Below, in pieces: positions 26,630-36,178 of a DNA stretch of 36,178 nucleotides. Every line of letters begins with the position of its first letter. Positions within the stretch are counted from its first letter, which is position 1. The DNA comes from Collodictyon triciliatum (Eukaryota > CRuMs), in assembly GCA_043381765.1 (NCBI GenBank), contig JBHJMP010000162.1:1-36178 (forward strand). The letters are read 5' to 3'. A program made the translations under genes and the position numbers. A model generated the notes under the pieces. The model ran no database searches. It saw only the letters and a list, made by a program, of their open reading frames with translations, and had not been told where the DNA came from.

Positions 26630-26879
26630 AGTTCGGCCAATCGCAGTGCGCAAATAGCCAAGAAGCCGAGTGAAGATCAACCCTCCCAGAAGAACGAGGA
26701 GGAAGACGACGAGCGTGAAAACGACGACGATGATACAAAAGATACCGGTATCTTTTTCGACAGCGCGAAGTAAGAAGATTATGTTGGAAAAAATGAAAAG
26801 AAATGGCGATGACAAACGCAGCCAATTGCTGATGTCCTTATTTTTCTTTTTGATGTTTTTTTTTGTTTTTTTTTTTTCG

Positions 26880-26913
<34 letters not shown>

Positions 26914-29900
26914 CGTCATCTTATGTATCTTAAGTTGCAATCCCACGATATTTATATATCTTACCACAAATCTGATTGATGCCATTTACAATTCTTGTTG
27001 CCAAAGAAACTATGACTAAATCCACATTCCCTGGACAGTTATGACGAGGAAGATGCCGAGGCCGATAAAATATTTGAGAAAATTGATATCAAAATGTCGT
27101 CTCGTCGTAAAGAGCGCCGTGAAACTTTGTTGAAACAGAAACTCATGGAGATGCGTGCCGAACGCCCAAAGATTCAGCAGCAGTTTGCTGATTTGAAAGT
27201 GCTCAATACTCTCCCCTTTCTTTTTTTTTTTTTTTTTACAATATTTTCACTCTCAATTCAAAATATAATAAATATATATAAAAGCCACTTTGCCTCACAT
27301 TCTTCATTCAATCTTTTTTTTTTTTTTGTCTGCATCTTGTGTCGCTGACAAAGAAGGATATAAAATGAATCAGTCTGTTAACAAGTAACGTCAATATCTT
27401 GTGTCCACAGGAGGAACTTTCATCGGTCTCAGAGGAGGAATGGAAAAAGATTCCTGACATTGCAGACTATACAATCAAGAGACAAAAGCGTCCGGAACGC
27501 TACACGCCTGCCCCGGATTCTCTGCTGGTGACCACTCGAAACCAATCCTCGTACAATGCATCGGTCGATCCGCGCCAAATGCGCACGGGACTGGAAACGC
27601 CTCTGACTCCCGTGACAGATATCAATCAGGTCGGCAAGGCGCAACAGGCCATTCTGGCGGCACAGATGGACAGGGTTTGTCTTTATCACTCGATTCACTA
27701 CACCTGAAATACTAAGGAAACATCTCTTTGATTCCTGACTCGGAATGTCTTTTTTTTTCTCTTGATTTTTCTTCATGAATGAAAGTCATGCAACATTGGG
27801 GTTATCAAATAAACATTAGTTTTGGAGAACTATTAAAATATGCAGAAAGGAAGGGATGAATAAAAGGAAGGATAAACAATGTTTCCTTTTTCTATGTTGG
27901 ATTAAAGAGAATAGTTTTCAAATTTCACATCAGTTTCCGACTAATATTTCTTCTTGGACTCCGTACTCCTTCGTCAGACGTCCGATTCTGTTTCTGGACA
28001 AACTAACGTTGACCCCAAAGGCTATCTGACAAATCTTACAAACAGGAGAATCAATCAGGATGTTGAAATAGGGTTTATTTTCTTTTCTTCTACTCTATAC
28101 AATCTATTTCTTTGCATAAACATCTTGCAGATACCGCGTTGATTTGTTTCCACCCATAATTGTATCCCCACAAAAACTTTACCCTTACTTCAACATCATT
28201 TTCGGCAATCACCTCCATCATCCATACAGAGACCTCAAGAAAGCTCGACTTTTGCTCAAGTCGGTAAGAACAACTAATCCAGGCCACGCAGCAGGTTATC
28301 ATCATTCTTGAAAACAATTTTTTTTACTATGAATCAGAACTAAGTGTAATTTGGATTTTTTTAATTCAAAAAAAAAAAAAGGAGAGGGAACTTTTTTTTT
28401 AATTTATGAAATTACAGTTATTTTCACCCTTTTCACCTTATCTTACTATCTAAAATATAGCCTGGATTGCGTCAGCAAAGCTGGAGGAAATCGGTGGCAA
28501 AATTAGTGCTGCTCGTAGCCTCATCAACCAGGCATGTGAAATGTGTCCCACAAGTGATGAAGTCTGGCTTCAAGCCATTCGCCTTCAGGTTTTTGCTTCT
28601 TGTGATTTCACTTTTGTAATGTACGTTATACCCAATATTCTCGAATTGTCATGTAACGAGCAGCGCGCAAAGATTGACGTTTATTCCCTCTTTGAAATAT
28701 TGCGGGATAATCATCGCCTTCACCTTATTTTACATTCAGCCACAAAACCAAGCAAAGTCGATTGCTGCACGTGCAGTTACATTTATTCGTGGTTCTGTGA
28801 AAATATGGCTAAAAGCTGCTGAACTCGAAGACGACATCAAGAACAAGAAGAGGGTATTTCGAAAAGGTACTCTTTATCATCCGCTCTTCTTTCACCTATT
28901 CAATCAAAAGAAGTGTTCAAATTGACCAAATTCGTCACATTATTTTGCGCATAGTATCATTATATCTTTACTCATAACTCGTGCTCTCAAGTAGAAGTGA
29001 AATCAATAAAATATTTCCCCCACCCATTTCAACCAAACTAACTTTGATCTGTGACCATCAGCTCTAGAATACATCCCAAACTCTGTGGAATTATGGAAGG
29101 CTGCAATCGAACTGGAGGAGCCTGATGACGCGCGCATATTGCTCGGCCGTGCAGTCGAGTGTGTTCCAGAAGAAGTGGACCTGTGGTTGGCGTTGGCCCG
29201 CCTTGAGTCCTACGAGGAGGCCAAGCAGGTTTTGAATAAGGCGCGCCACTTCATCCCAACAAATCCGCTGATTTGGATCACGGCTGCCAGACTGGAAGAA
29301 GCAAATGGAAATGCTGTTTCAGTGGACAAGACCATACAAAAAGGCATTTTCATTTAGTTTTTTTTTTTAATAAAAAAAGTATCATTATTTTATATTTCAT
29401 AAGGATATCTTTATAGGAATTCTTGTTTAACTTGTCAAAACATTTATGCCATTCATGATTATAATTCTCAATACTTATTTTTATTATTTCTTTCATTTCC
29501 CCCCTCATCAATATTCCTTTGATATGCTTTCAAATTATGGTTAAATTGAGAATTAATATTGTAGCCATCAAATCGCTTCAGTCCAAAGATGTTGCTATTG
29601 ATCGTGAAAAATGGATCGACTATGCCAAAACAGCGGAGCGCTCTGGGTCTGTGCTTTGTTGTCAGGCCATCATTCGCAATGTGATTGGTTTGGGCGTGGA
29701 AAATATCGACCGTAAATCCACGTGGAGAGACGATGCGAAGAAGGTCTGCACACAAACAATTTCAAGATTATGTTATGTCATGAAGGCTTCATGCAATCTG
29801 CCTGCTGCATTTGCTCCTATCTATCTCACTCACATTTGTAATAGCTTCTTGAATCTGGTCACATCGAGACCGCCCGTGCTGTTTACGCACACGCCATATC

Positions 29901-32162
29901 CGTCTTGTCTACGAAAAAGAGTCTTTGGATTGAAGCTGCTCGCCTGGAAAAGCAGCATGGGACTTCAGAAGGGCTTGAGAATCTTCTAAAGAAGGCTGTA
30001 GTGAATTGCCCCCGCTCAAAGATTCTGTGGCTTATGTATGCCAAGGACAAGCTTACCCAGGTACATTTTTCATTTTTCATTTTTCATTTTTCATTTTTCA
30101 TTTTTCATTTTTCATTTTTCATTTTTCATTTTTCATTTTTCATTTTTCATTTTTCATTTTTCATTTCTCATTTTTCATTTTTCATTTTTCATTTCTCATT
30201 TCTCATTTTTCATTTTTCATTTTCAATGTCATTTTGATTATTTTGGTTCTTTTCAGAACCGTGTTTCTTTACTATTACTTGTTTGAAAACTCAACTACAT
30301 CAACCTAAATACATGAAATGGTATGGTTTGATGAAAACACTATTTCACCCAGGGCGACATCAACTCGTCACGCGCCATCCTGGACGAGGGACTCCGAGCA
30401 AACCCGAAGGAGGAAGACATTTGGCTTGCTGCCGTGAAGCTCGAGAGCGAAAACAACGAGCCGGAGAGAGCCTTCCGCATCCTGGAAAAGGCCCGCGAGT
30501 TGGCCGGAACGCCGCGCATTTGGATGCGTTCTGCGCTGCTGGCGCGTCAGTTGGGCGACTTCCAAAGCTGCAAAACTCTGCTCGTTTCAGCCGTGAAGCT
30601 CTACCCGACTTTCCACAAACTCTGGATTATGCGGGCGCAGATTGAGGATTTGGTTGGGAATCGAGACGAGGCGCGCGAGATTTATGCCACAGGCATCCGG
30701 AACTGTCCCCAAAACGTGCATCTCAGGTTGTGTGCGGCAGACCTGGAAAAGCTGGTTTCGCTTGCAAAGGCTCGAGCCATGTTGGAAACAGCCCGCTCCA
30801 GGATTGCTGATTCTCCCGAGTTGTGGCGCGCATCCATTCGGATTGAAGTAATATCTTTTCTAATCTAAGCTAGGAGGTTTTCTTTTTCGCCGTTTTTTTT
30901 GTCTTCGCTTTTTCTTGATTTTTCTACTTATTTTTGATTTTTGATATTTAATTTTTAATTTATTTGTTAATTTTTTTTGCCTTTGTTTTATCTTGATGTT
31001 TGCTCACATGCTTTTGGTCAGGTGGAGTCTGGAAACCAAAAAGCGGCTGAGGCGCTGCTGGCCAGAGCCCTCCAAGAGTTCCCTGCAAGTGGGCTGCTTC
31101 GCGCAGAAGCGATTATCATGGCTCCTCGGCCCCAAAAGAAGATGCGTTTGGTCGATGCTCTGAAAAAATGTGAAAACGACCGCCACGTCTGCTTGGAAGT
31201 TGCAAAGTATAGTTTTTTCTTCTTTTTCTTTTCTCTTTCTCTTTCTCTTTCTCTTTCTCTTTCTCTTTCTCTTTCTCTTTCTCTTTCTCTTTCTCTTTCT
31301 CTTTCTCTTTCTCTTTCTCTTTCTCNNNNNNNNNNNNNNNNNNNNNNNNNNNNNNNNNNNNNNNNNNNNNNNNNNNNNNNNNNNNNNNNNNNNNNNNNNN
31401 NNNNNNNNNNNNNNNNNNNNNNNNNTTTGCTTTTGCTTTTTCGATTTTTCGATTTTTCGATTTTTTGTTTTTTTTTGTTTTTGTTTTTGTTTTTGTTTTG
31501 CTTTTTCGATTTTTCGATTTTTGCCTGTGGCGTGTATATTTGTGAAACTCATTTCAATTGATGGTATGATTATTATTATTATTATTTTTTTTAAAAAAAA
31601 TTATAATTCCGAATCCTTTCGTATGATTTCCACCGCTTAACTGTGCATCCTCTGACGGAAACATACAAGAAAACAGGAAAAGAATGAAGCCCCTTTGTTT
31701 TGCGGCTCTAATCAAACTGCAACGAAATATAAAAACTATCGTAAATCCAGGCTTTTCTGGACCGACCGCAAAATCGACAAAGCCCGCTCCTGGTTTAATC
31801 GTGTGGTGACCATCGACCCGGACTACGGAGACGCGTGGGCAAACTTTTACAAATTCACGGTTCAGCACGGGACGGAGGTTTTTGTTTTGTTTTTTTTTGG
31901 ATTTATTGGTATTGTTTTTTATGGGATTTTTTTTTGTTTTTGTTTTTGTTATGTTTTGTTTTTGATGGTTCATTTTGGTGATTTATACTTTGCCATTCTT
32001 GTGTGTTTATGTGTGTAACAGGAAGAACAAAACGAAATCCTTCGTCGCTGCAAAGAAGCGGAGCCGAGTCACGGCGATGTTTGGCAGAGGGTGTCCAAGG
32101 CTGACGAGAACTGGTTGTGGAAGACGGAGCAGATTTTGCGGAAAGTGGCAACACTCGTCTAA
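26630..32162 (+). CDS. PRPF6: Pre-mRNA processing factor 6 (5' end in gap; 867 aa visible)
   Basis: PRPF6/Prp6 is a U5 snRNP protein that bridges U5 to U4/U6 in the tri-snRNP, acting in the nucleus. The N-terminal PRP1 region is present: an acidic stretch, [42 protein letters not shown] and VDPKGYLT. It is followed by a continuous series of HAT helical repeats, e.g. [58 protein letters not shown] and [22 protein letters not shown], ending [18 protein letters not shown] near the C-terminus. It is close to human PRPF6 (941 aa) once the hidden start is added. Visible exons: 26630-26769, 27039-27198, 27411-27674, 27978-28072, 28230-28294, 28461-28588, 28740-28866, 29062-29343, 29565-29743, 29845-30060, 30353-30847, 31022-31206, 31751-31877, 32022-32162. 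All junctions agree in phase. Confidence 0.93.
26879..26912. repeat. (TTG)n microsatellite in a PRPF6 intron
   Basis: About eleven TTG units follow a T-rich run in the first visible intron (26770-27038). It is intronic and T-rich on the sense strand. Confidence 0.85.
29344..29564 (+). other. Probable GC-AG intron in PRPF6
   Basis: Homology (KTIQKAIKSLQ) requires joining base 29343 to 29565. The downstream acceptor is a clear ATTGTAG (29558-29564), but the donor reads AAAAAG|GCATTT. The only nearby GT (29360-29361) comes after an in-frame TAG and in the wrong phase. The donor is weak even for the GC class. Confidence 0.55.
30061..30222. repeat. (CATTTTT)n microsatellite in a PRPF6 intron
   Basis: About 22 tandem heptamers, a few with CTCAT variants, begin at the donor of the exon ending at 30060 and fill half of the intron (30061-30352). 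The HFSFFIF ORFs across it are artefacts. Confidence 0.92.
31208..31530. repeat. (TTTCTC)n and T-rich arrays with a 100-N gap, PRPF6 intron
   Basis: TTTCTC hexamers (31225-31325), exactly 100 N (31326-31425), then TTTTCGA and TTTTTG words (31426-31520) lie within the intron 31207-31750. The SLSL and KRKR ORFs are artefacts. The flanking exons join in frame (EVAK to LFW). Confidence 0.92.
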
Positions 32163-32964
32163 AAACATGGAAGAGAAGAAAACAAATGCGAGAGAAAAAA
32201 AAGAGGGGAAAGATGATGATGATAGTGTTATGAGATGTGAAAAAAAAGGCACGAGTCTATTGCTTTTCTCTCAAAAACGAAACAATAACAACAACATAAA
32301 TCGGCGTTTTATTCATAGTTGCGATGAGATAGTGAAACAGGCGACGGCAAAGCGTATGTTCTGGGTTGGTGAAGAGACAAGAAAACAGCAACAGATATCA
32401 AAAGAATGGTGCTCGATTAAGAGAGTCAGGAACAACACCAAGCAAGAAGAAATCGAAAGCACCAAAGTATCGCGCCAGAATCCACGAACGCCAAACCTTT
32501 CCTTTTTTTTCTTTTTTTCTTTCTCTCTTTCTCTCTTTCTNNNNNNNNNNNNNNNNNNNNNNNNNNNNNNNNNNNNNNNNNNNNNNNNNNNNNNNNNNNN
32601 NNNNNNNNNNNNNNNNNNNNNNNNNNNNNNNNNNNNNNNNNNNNNNNNNNNNNNNNNNNNNNNNNNNNNNNNNNNNNNNNNNNNNNNNNNNNNNNNNNNN
32701 NNNNNNNNNNNNNNNNNNNNNNNNNNNNNNNNNNNNNNNNNNNNNNNNNNNNNNNNNNNNNNNNNNNNNNNNNNNNNNNNNNNNNNNNNNNNNNNNNNNN
32801 NNNNNNNNNNNNNNNNNNNNNNNNNNNNNNNNNNNNNNNNNNNNNNNNNNNNNNNNNNNNNNNNNNNNNNNNNNNNNNNNNNNNNNNNNNNNNNNNNNNN
32901 NNNNNNNNNNNNNNNNNNNNNNNNNNNNNNNNNNNNNNNNNNNNNNNNNNNNNNNNNNNNNNNN

Positions 32965-33003
<39 letters not shown>

Positions 33004-33072
33004 ACAGGGAATGATGTTGATGAGTTAATGCGAGGGAAAGATGATGGAAGTGATGGGATTGTGATTTCGTAC
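32163..33072. other. Convergent 3' region of PRPF6 and the FGD-like gene, with a 424-N gap
   Basis: After the PRPF6 stop come A-rich sequence, a minus-strand AATAAA (32313-32308), a TTTCTCTC run (32505-32540), 424 N (32541-32964), and a (GA)n run (32965-32999). The missing end of the FYVE domain should be in or next to the gap. I see no other gene. Confidence 0.6.
32308..32313 (-). terminator. Candidate poly(A) signal of the FGD-like gene
   Basis: TTTATT on + reads AATAAA on -. It lies only 146 bases beyond the PRPF6 stop codon on the opposite strand, so the two 3' UTRs may overlap. Confidence 0.4.
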
Positions 33073-35993
33073 GCGTCGGTTCGTCCACGTGAATCTGGTG
33101 TCGCAGAACTTGCAGGATGTTGTTGTGGAGTCCTGTTTCCAGACGGGTGCGTGTTCAATATCGTCCGCTGCAAAAGATGTCTCCGTGGATGAGTATATAA
33201 GAAGATATGTCGAGCAATACGAGGTTGCTATTATTATACTTGATGTCACATTATCTTCTGTTTCTGTTGATACCTTTTTTCGAAGACAGACTGCGTTTGA
33301 ATTCAGCAAGCGTTTCGTTGATGGCCTTCATCCACGCTTCTTTTTCCAGCTGCGATTCTGTCTTTACCACAAAGGACTTCTTCAGACTGCGAATGGTAAA
33401 TCCAAAGTAACCTTTATTTCAATTGGCGAAATGAGTGATGAGTCAATCCTTGGTTGTTCTTATTATACTTTTTGTCTTATAAAATGACTGTCATTGGCTT
33501 GTTATTTCTAGATTAAACTTTAAATTGCATAAAATTAACGCTTCCAAATCGACAGGTTGAATGAATATTCTAGTCTTATAATGGAGGGGCTTCTGGAAGG
33601 ATATGGAAGAGTGCATTTTACTTTCGCTGGTGTCGTCAGCAATCGAGAGGTCGTTCATATTGATCTGCTGAGACAGCTTCAAGCTTCCGTCCGGAACACG
33701 TTGGCCGTAGATGAGAAGATCGTTAAACAGGAAAAAGAGTCTTTTCTTGTCTTCCTTGCGGCAACTTTTGACAAGTGTGCCTTCCTTCACAAAGCGGCGG
33801 AAGGATTCCACCAACTGAAAACAAACAAATTTCATAATTTTTTTTTCTTCCCATTTCAATATTCACCGGAATTCAAATGACAAGAAAAAAAAAAAGAGAG
33901 TAAAAGGAAAAATAAAAAATGAAGAAAAAAAAGTTTAGTACATGCCTGAACTTCTCCATTAAATCGCTGCTGAATTTGCAAAATCCTGTTCCTATTATCT
34001 TGCTCATGAATCGCGTCGTTAATCTTTGCGGCCACGACTTTTACTTGCTCGAGTGCCTAATCATGTGGTTATCATTCGACGCAAAATACCAATGACGTTG
34101 AGGTACGAAAGAGATGATAAAATTAATTATAGATGTATAATAAGATACAGCACCTTGCAAAGTCCCTCATAATCAGGATGTTCTTGGTTTGTGTGCTTGA
34201 TAAAATCCTTTTTATTTCGAAAAATAAAGAGGCAAAAAAATGTAGATTTTGAATATGAAGGGTGGTTACAAGTATGATTTTTTTTTTTTGGAAACCCTAT
34301 TCTGAACAAAATAGTTACAAAAAATATTTAGCAAAAACAAAAATAAAAAATGAAGTAAATGGTTATAAGCATACACCAAGCAAGAGAGTATATCTTGGGA
34401 TTCGTTGCACTGGCATAATTAAAAATGAGCGAAGGTCAAGCCCATTCGCCCCATCCATAGTTTTCGCCGCCTGGTTACATGAAAAATAGAAAAGGAAATG
34501 AATGGATGTGTTCAAAGCAACAAATGACTATTGCAATTTTTTGAAAAAAAACAAGAGTTGAAAAATTGAGCTCTCGAATGAATTTTTTTCAAAGATAATG
34601 ATGCTTTTGATTGTTATCATTTTTGAGGGAGTCACACAACAGACAGTAACGTGTTGCAAGAAGCGAGTATTTGGTTTCTCCAGGTCTGTTATTCTTTTCA
34701 CAGCCTCATCGAAGCCAACGCAATATTGTGTGTACATTTTAAGAAAGGGAATCTATTTTTCAAAAACAGAATGTCATCAAAAATATTCCAAACATTTGTT
34801 GATGTTAACATTTTGTTTCATTGAATAAAAGTAGATACTTACAAGGGATTGAAGAGCATCTGAAAGAGTTGTTTGGTCGGACCAGGTTTTTATCTTCTCG
34901 TGTAGTTTCTTGAGCAGCTCTTCATTAACTTTAAGTATTTGGGTTATGCAAGAAAATATGACTTGAATGTCCTTTGGGCCCAGAAACTCCTCCATCGGTA
35001 CAATATATTCCTAAATGTTCCGTTGTTTCATCAATTTTTTTATTTTATATTGTTTGCAATTGATTGTGTAATGTAAAATCACAAAATTTCTTCGCTTTCA
35101 AGAAACAAATATTTAGGTTCTTGTTCAAAAAAAAGTATTGGGTATATGTCGCTCAAGCAAAACATAAAATCATCCAATAATAATATTGGTAGATGAATAA
35201 CTAAATATAATTGGTAAATCGATTATTCCTTAAAATCCCGCTACATACCCTCTGTAAAAAGGTGAGACTTTTGACATATGTCTGCTCGGTCGTAAAAAAT
35301 TCTCTCGCCACTTTGTCGCGATGCTGAGGGAAGTGTTCGATCGGTGGAACATAATCCAAAATCATGGGAACTGACCCTCTGTCTTCCCCGAGGATGGCCA
35401 GCGCTTTCTACATCATCGCCCAGAGAAATAAGTGCAAAATTGATATAACGAGAGTGAAAGCAAACGTTAAATATATATATATATATTACTGATGAGCGGG
35501 CTTTGTAGTACATTTCCCATTCAAACACATATGTTAAAATCATCATCATCAATATCATTGGACGTACTGATCCAGTTTTTTGCGACGGAGCTACAGAGAG
35601 GGAAATGGAGACGATTGAGTTGCTGCGCGAAACAGAGGAAGCGTCGTTGAATGGCTTCGGCGGGAGTGCCCTCGCTATCGCAACTCTCTGGCTGAAAACT
35701 TCGCTGGGCAGTTTTGGCGGAAGCGCAGGACGGAGGGTTTTGCTGATGGGACTGACCGCACCAGTTAGGCTCTGCTCGTACTCCTCGTGAATCACCGTCC
35801 TGCCTTGTATCTTGATGATTTGGTCGCGCAAATCACTGCACATGGGAACAAAGGATGCCCGAGGGATTGATGGATGTGGCGCGTTTCCGGCGGGTCGCTC
35901 AACATTCGAGCTTTGCCGGGTGAGAAGGCCGCGTGGTTTGCCGTCGCGTGGTGGGACAGGGGGCGGGAGTTTCGGGAGCATTTCACTATTCAT
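33073..35993 (-). CDS. FGD-like Rho guanine exchange factor: Pro-rich, DH, PH, FYVE (3' end missing)
   Basis: The DH-PH-FYVE order is that of FGD proteins, which activate Rho/Cdc42-type GTPases and use FYVE to bind PI3P membranes. Residues 1-142 are disordered and proline-rich, with SH3-ligand-like motifs (PPPVPPR, RPALPPKLP, ALPPKPF). The DH domain is about 172-345: AREFFTTEQTYVKSL, MEEFLGPKDIQVIF, and the signature FLIMPVQRIPRYTLLL. The PH domain is about 378-472: VKEGTLVKSCRKEDKKRLFF ... FTIRSLKKSF ... EAWMKAI. The FYVE start is VWKQDSTTTSCKFCDTRF, with its first zinc-ligand cysteine pair and ending NRR, just before the expected HHCR. Exons on the minus strand: 35993-35568, 35407-35249, 35010-34843, 34752-34651, 34470-34375, 34207-34154, 34056-33946, 33814-33622, 33411-33292, 33167-33073. 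Phases agree at all joins (508 codons visible). The ATG at 35993 is the first in the frame after upstream stops. Confidence 0.85.
33815..33945 (-). other. Probable GC-AG intron in the FGD-like gene
   Basis: The exon for the end of DH (ending FNGEVQ) must join in phase 0 to the PH exon starting LVESF at 33814. The donor at 33946/33945 reads CAG|GCATGT and the acceptor is TTTGTTTTCAG. The nearby GT (CAT|GTACTA) is in the wrong phase. Confidence 0.55.
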
Positions 35994-36032
35994 TTGTGTA
36001 ATACAAGAATAGAATCATTAAAGGAGTTATGT

Positions 36033-36178
36033 ACATCTGTATGTATGTATGTATGTATGTATGTATGTATGTATGTATGTATGTATGTATGTATGTATGT
36101 ATGTATGTATGTATGTATGTATGTATGTATGTATGTATGTATGTATGTATGTATGTATGTATTTCTGTATGTATGTAT
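36033..36178. repeat. (TGTA)n microsatellite at the window edge
   Basis: Roughly 35 TGTA units with one interruption near 36162 run to the end of the window. They lie upstream of the FGD-like ATG (35993 on the minus strand). The motif is the same as in COG2 intron 2. Confidence 0.95.

Noticed and set aside
26640-26825. Minus-strand ORF with a hydrophobic, membrane-like stretch
   Set aside because: It is antisense to the acidic PRPF6 exon 26630-26769, whose join to [10 protein letters not shown] is firmly homologous.
28264-28269. GTAAGA donor inside PRPF6 exon 28230-28294
   Set aside because: Reading on gives [11 protein letters not shown], which matches the PRPF6 family, and the later donor at 28295 fits phase.
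33540-33580. Extra small exon in the PH domain of the FGD-like gene
   Set aside because: Phase permits it, but direct joining 33622 to 33411 gives a normal PH strand spacing.

Overview
This is eukaryotic nuclear DNA from an unidentified, probably unicellular organism. Genes are split by many short introns, mostly GT-AG and about 40-515 bases long (most 60-200). The background is AT-rich, long microsatellites are frequent, and seven runs of N mark assembly gaps. I cannot place the species. A DOP1, an SK-type K+ channel and an FGD-like DH-PH-FYVE exchange factor together fit several protist or holozoan lineages (Rhizaria, Amoebozoa, unicellular Holozoa), but nothing here decides between them.

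Layout. 1-66 is the probable 3' tail of an upstream + gene. 694-14582 (+) is a DOP1/DOPEY gene that I resolve into 53 exons and 2005 codons with consistent phase throughout. 14908-19392 (+) is an SK-type (KCNN) calmodulin-gated K+ channel in 15-16 exons. 19947-24745 (+) is COG2 of the conserved oligomeric Golgi complex (14 exons, about 733 aa). 26238-25208 (-) is a small unrecognised GC-rich gene. The 375-N gap at 26255-26629 hides the 5' end of PRPF6, which runs + to 32162 (14 visible exons). 35993-33073 (-) is an FGD-like Rho guanine exchange factor with a proline-rich N-terminus, DH, PH and the first part of a FYVE finger; the rest of the finger falls in or beyond the 424-N gap at 32541-32964. 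The window ends in a (TGTA)n array.

The upstream tail gene, DOP1, KCNN and COG2 lie head-to-tail, with about 160-260 bases from poly(A) signal to next ATG. COG2 and the unknown gene converge, the unknown gene and PRPF6 diverge, and PRPF6 and the FGD-like gene converge. DOP1 and COG2 both work in Golgi/endosome traffic and the FGD-like protein probably binds endosomal PI3P, but the order of unrelated housekeeping genes suggests ordinary synteny rather than a functional cluster.

Exon models were built by hand from homology, splice sites and phase. Phase closes to an exact multiple of three for DOP1, KCNN, COG2 and visible PRPF6, which is strong internal support. Nearly all long microsatellites lie in introns or between genes, so long repeat ORFs are artefacts. 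I found no mobile element, CRISPR, tRNA or rRNA. The most interesting signals are complementary (GTTTT)n and (AAAAC)n arrays in two DOP1 introns, a new repetitive acidic DOP1 tail, three probable GC-AG introns, frequent AAG acceptors, tiny start-codon exons, and the unidentified GC-rich gene.
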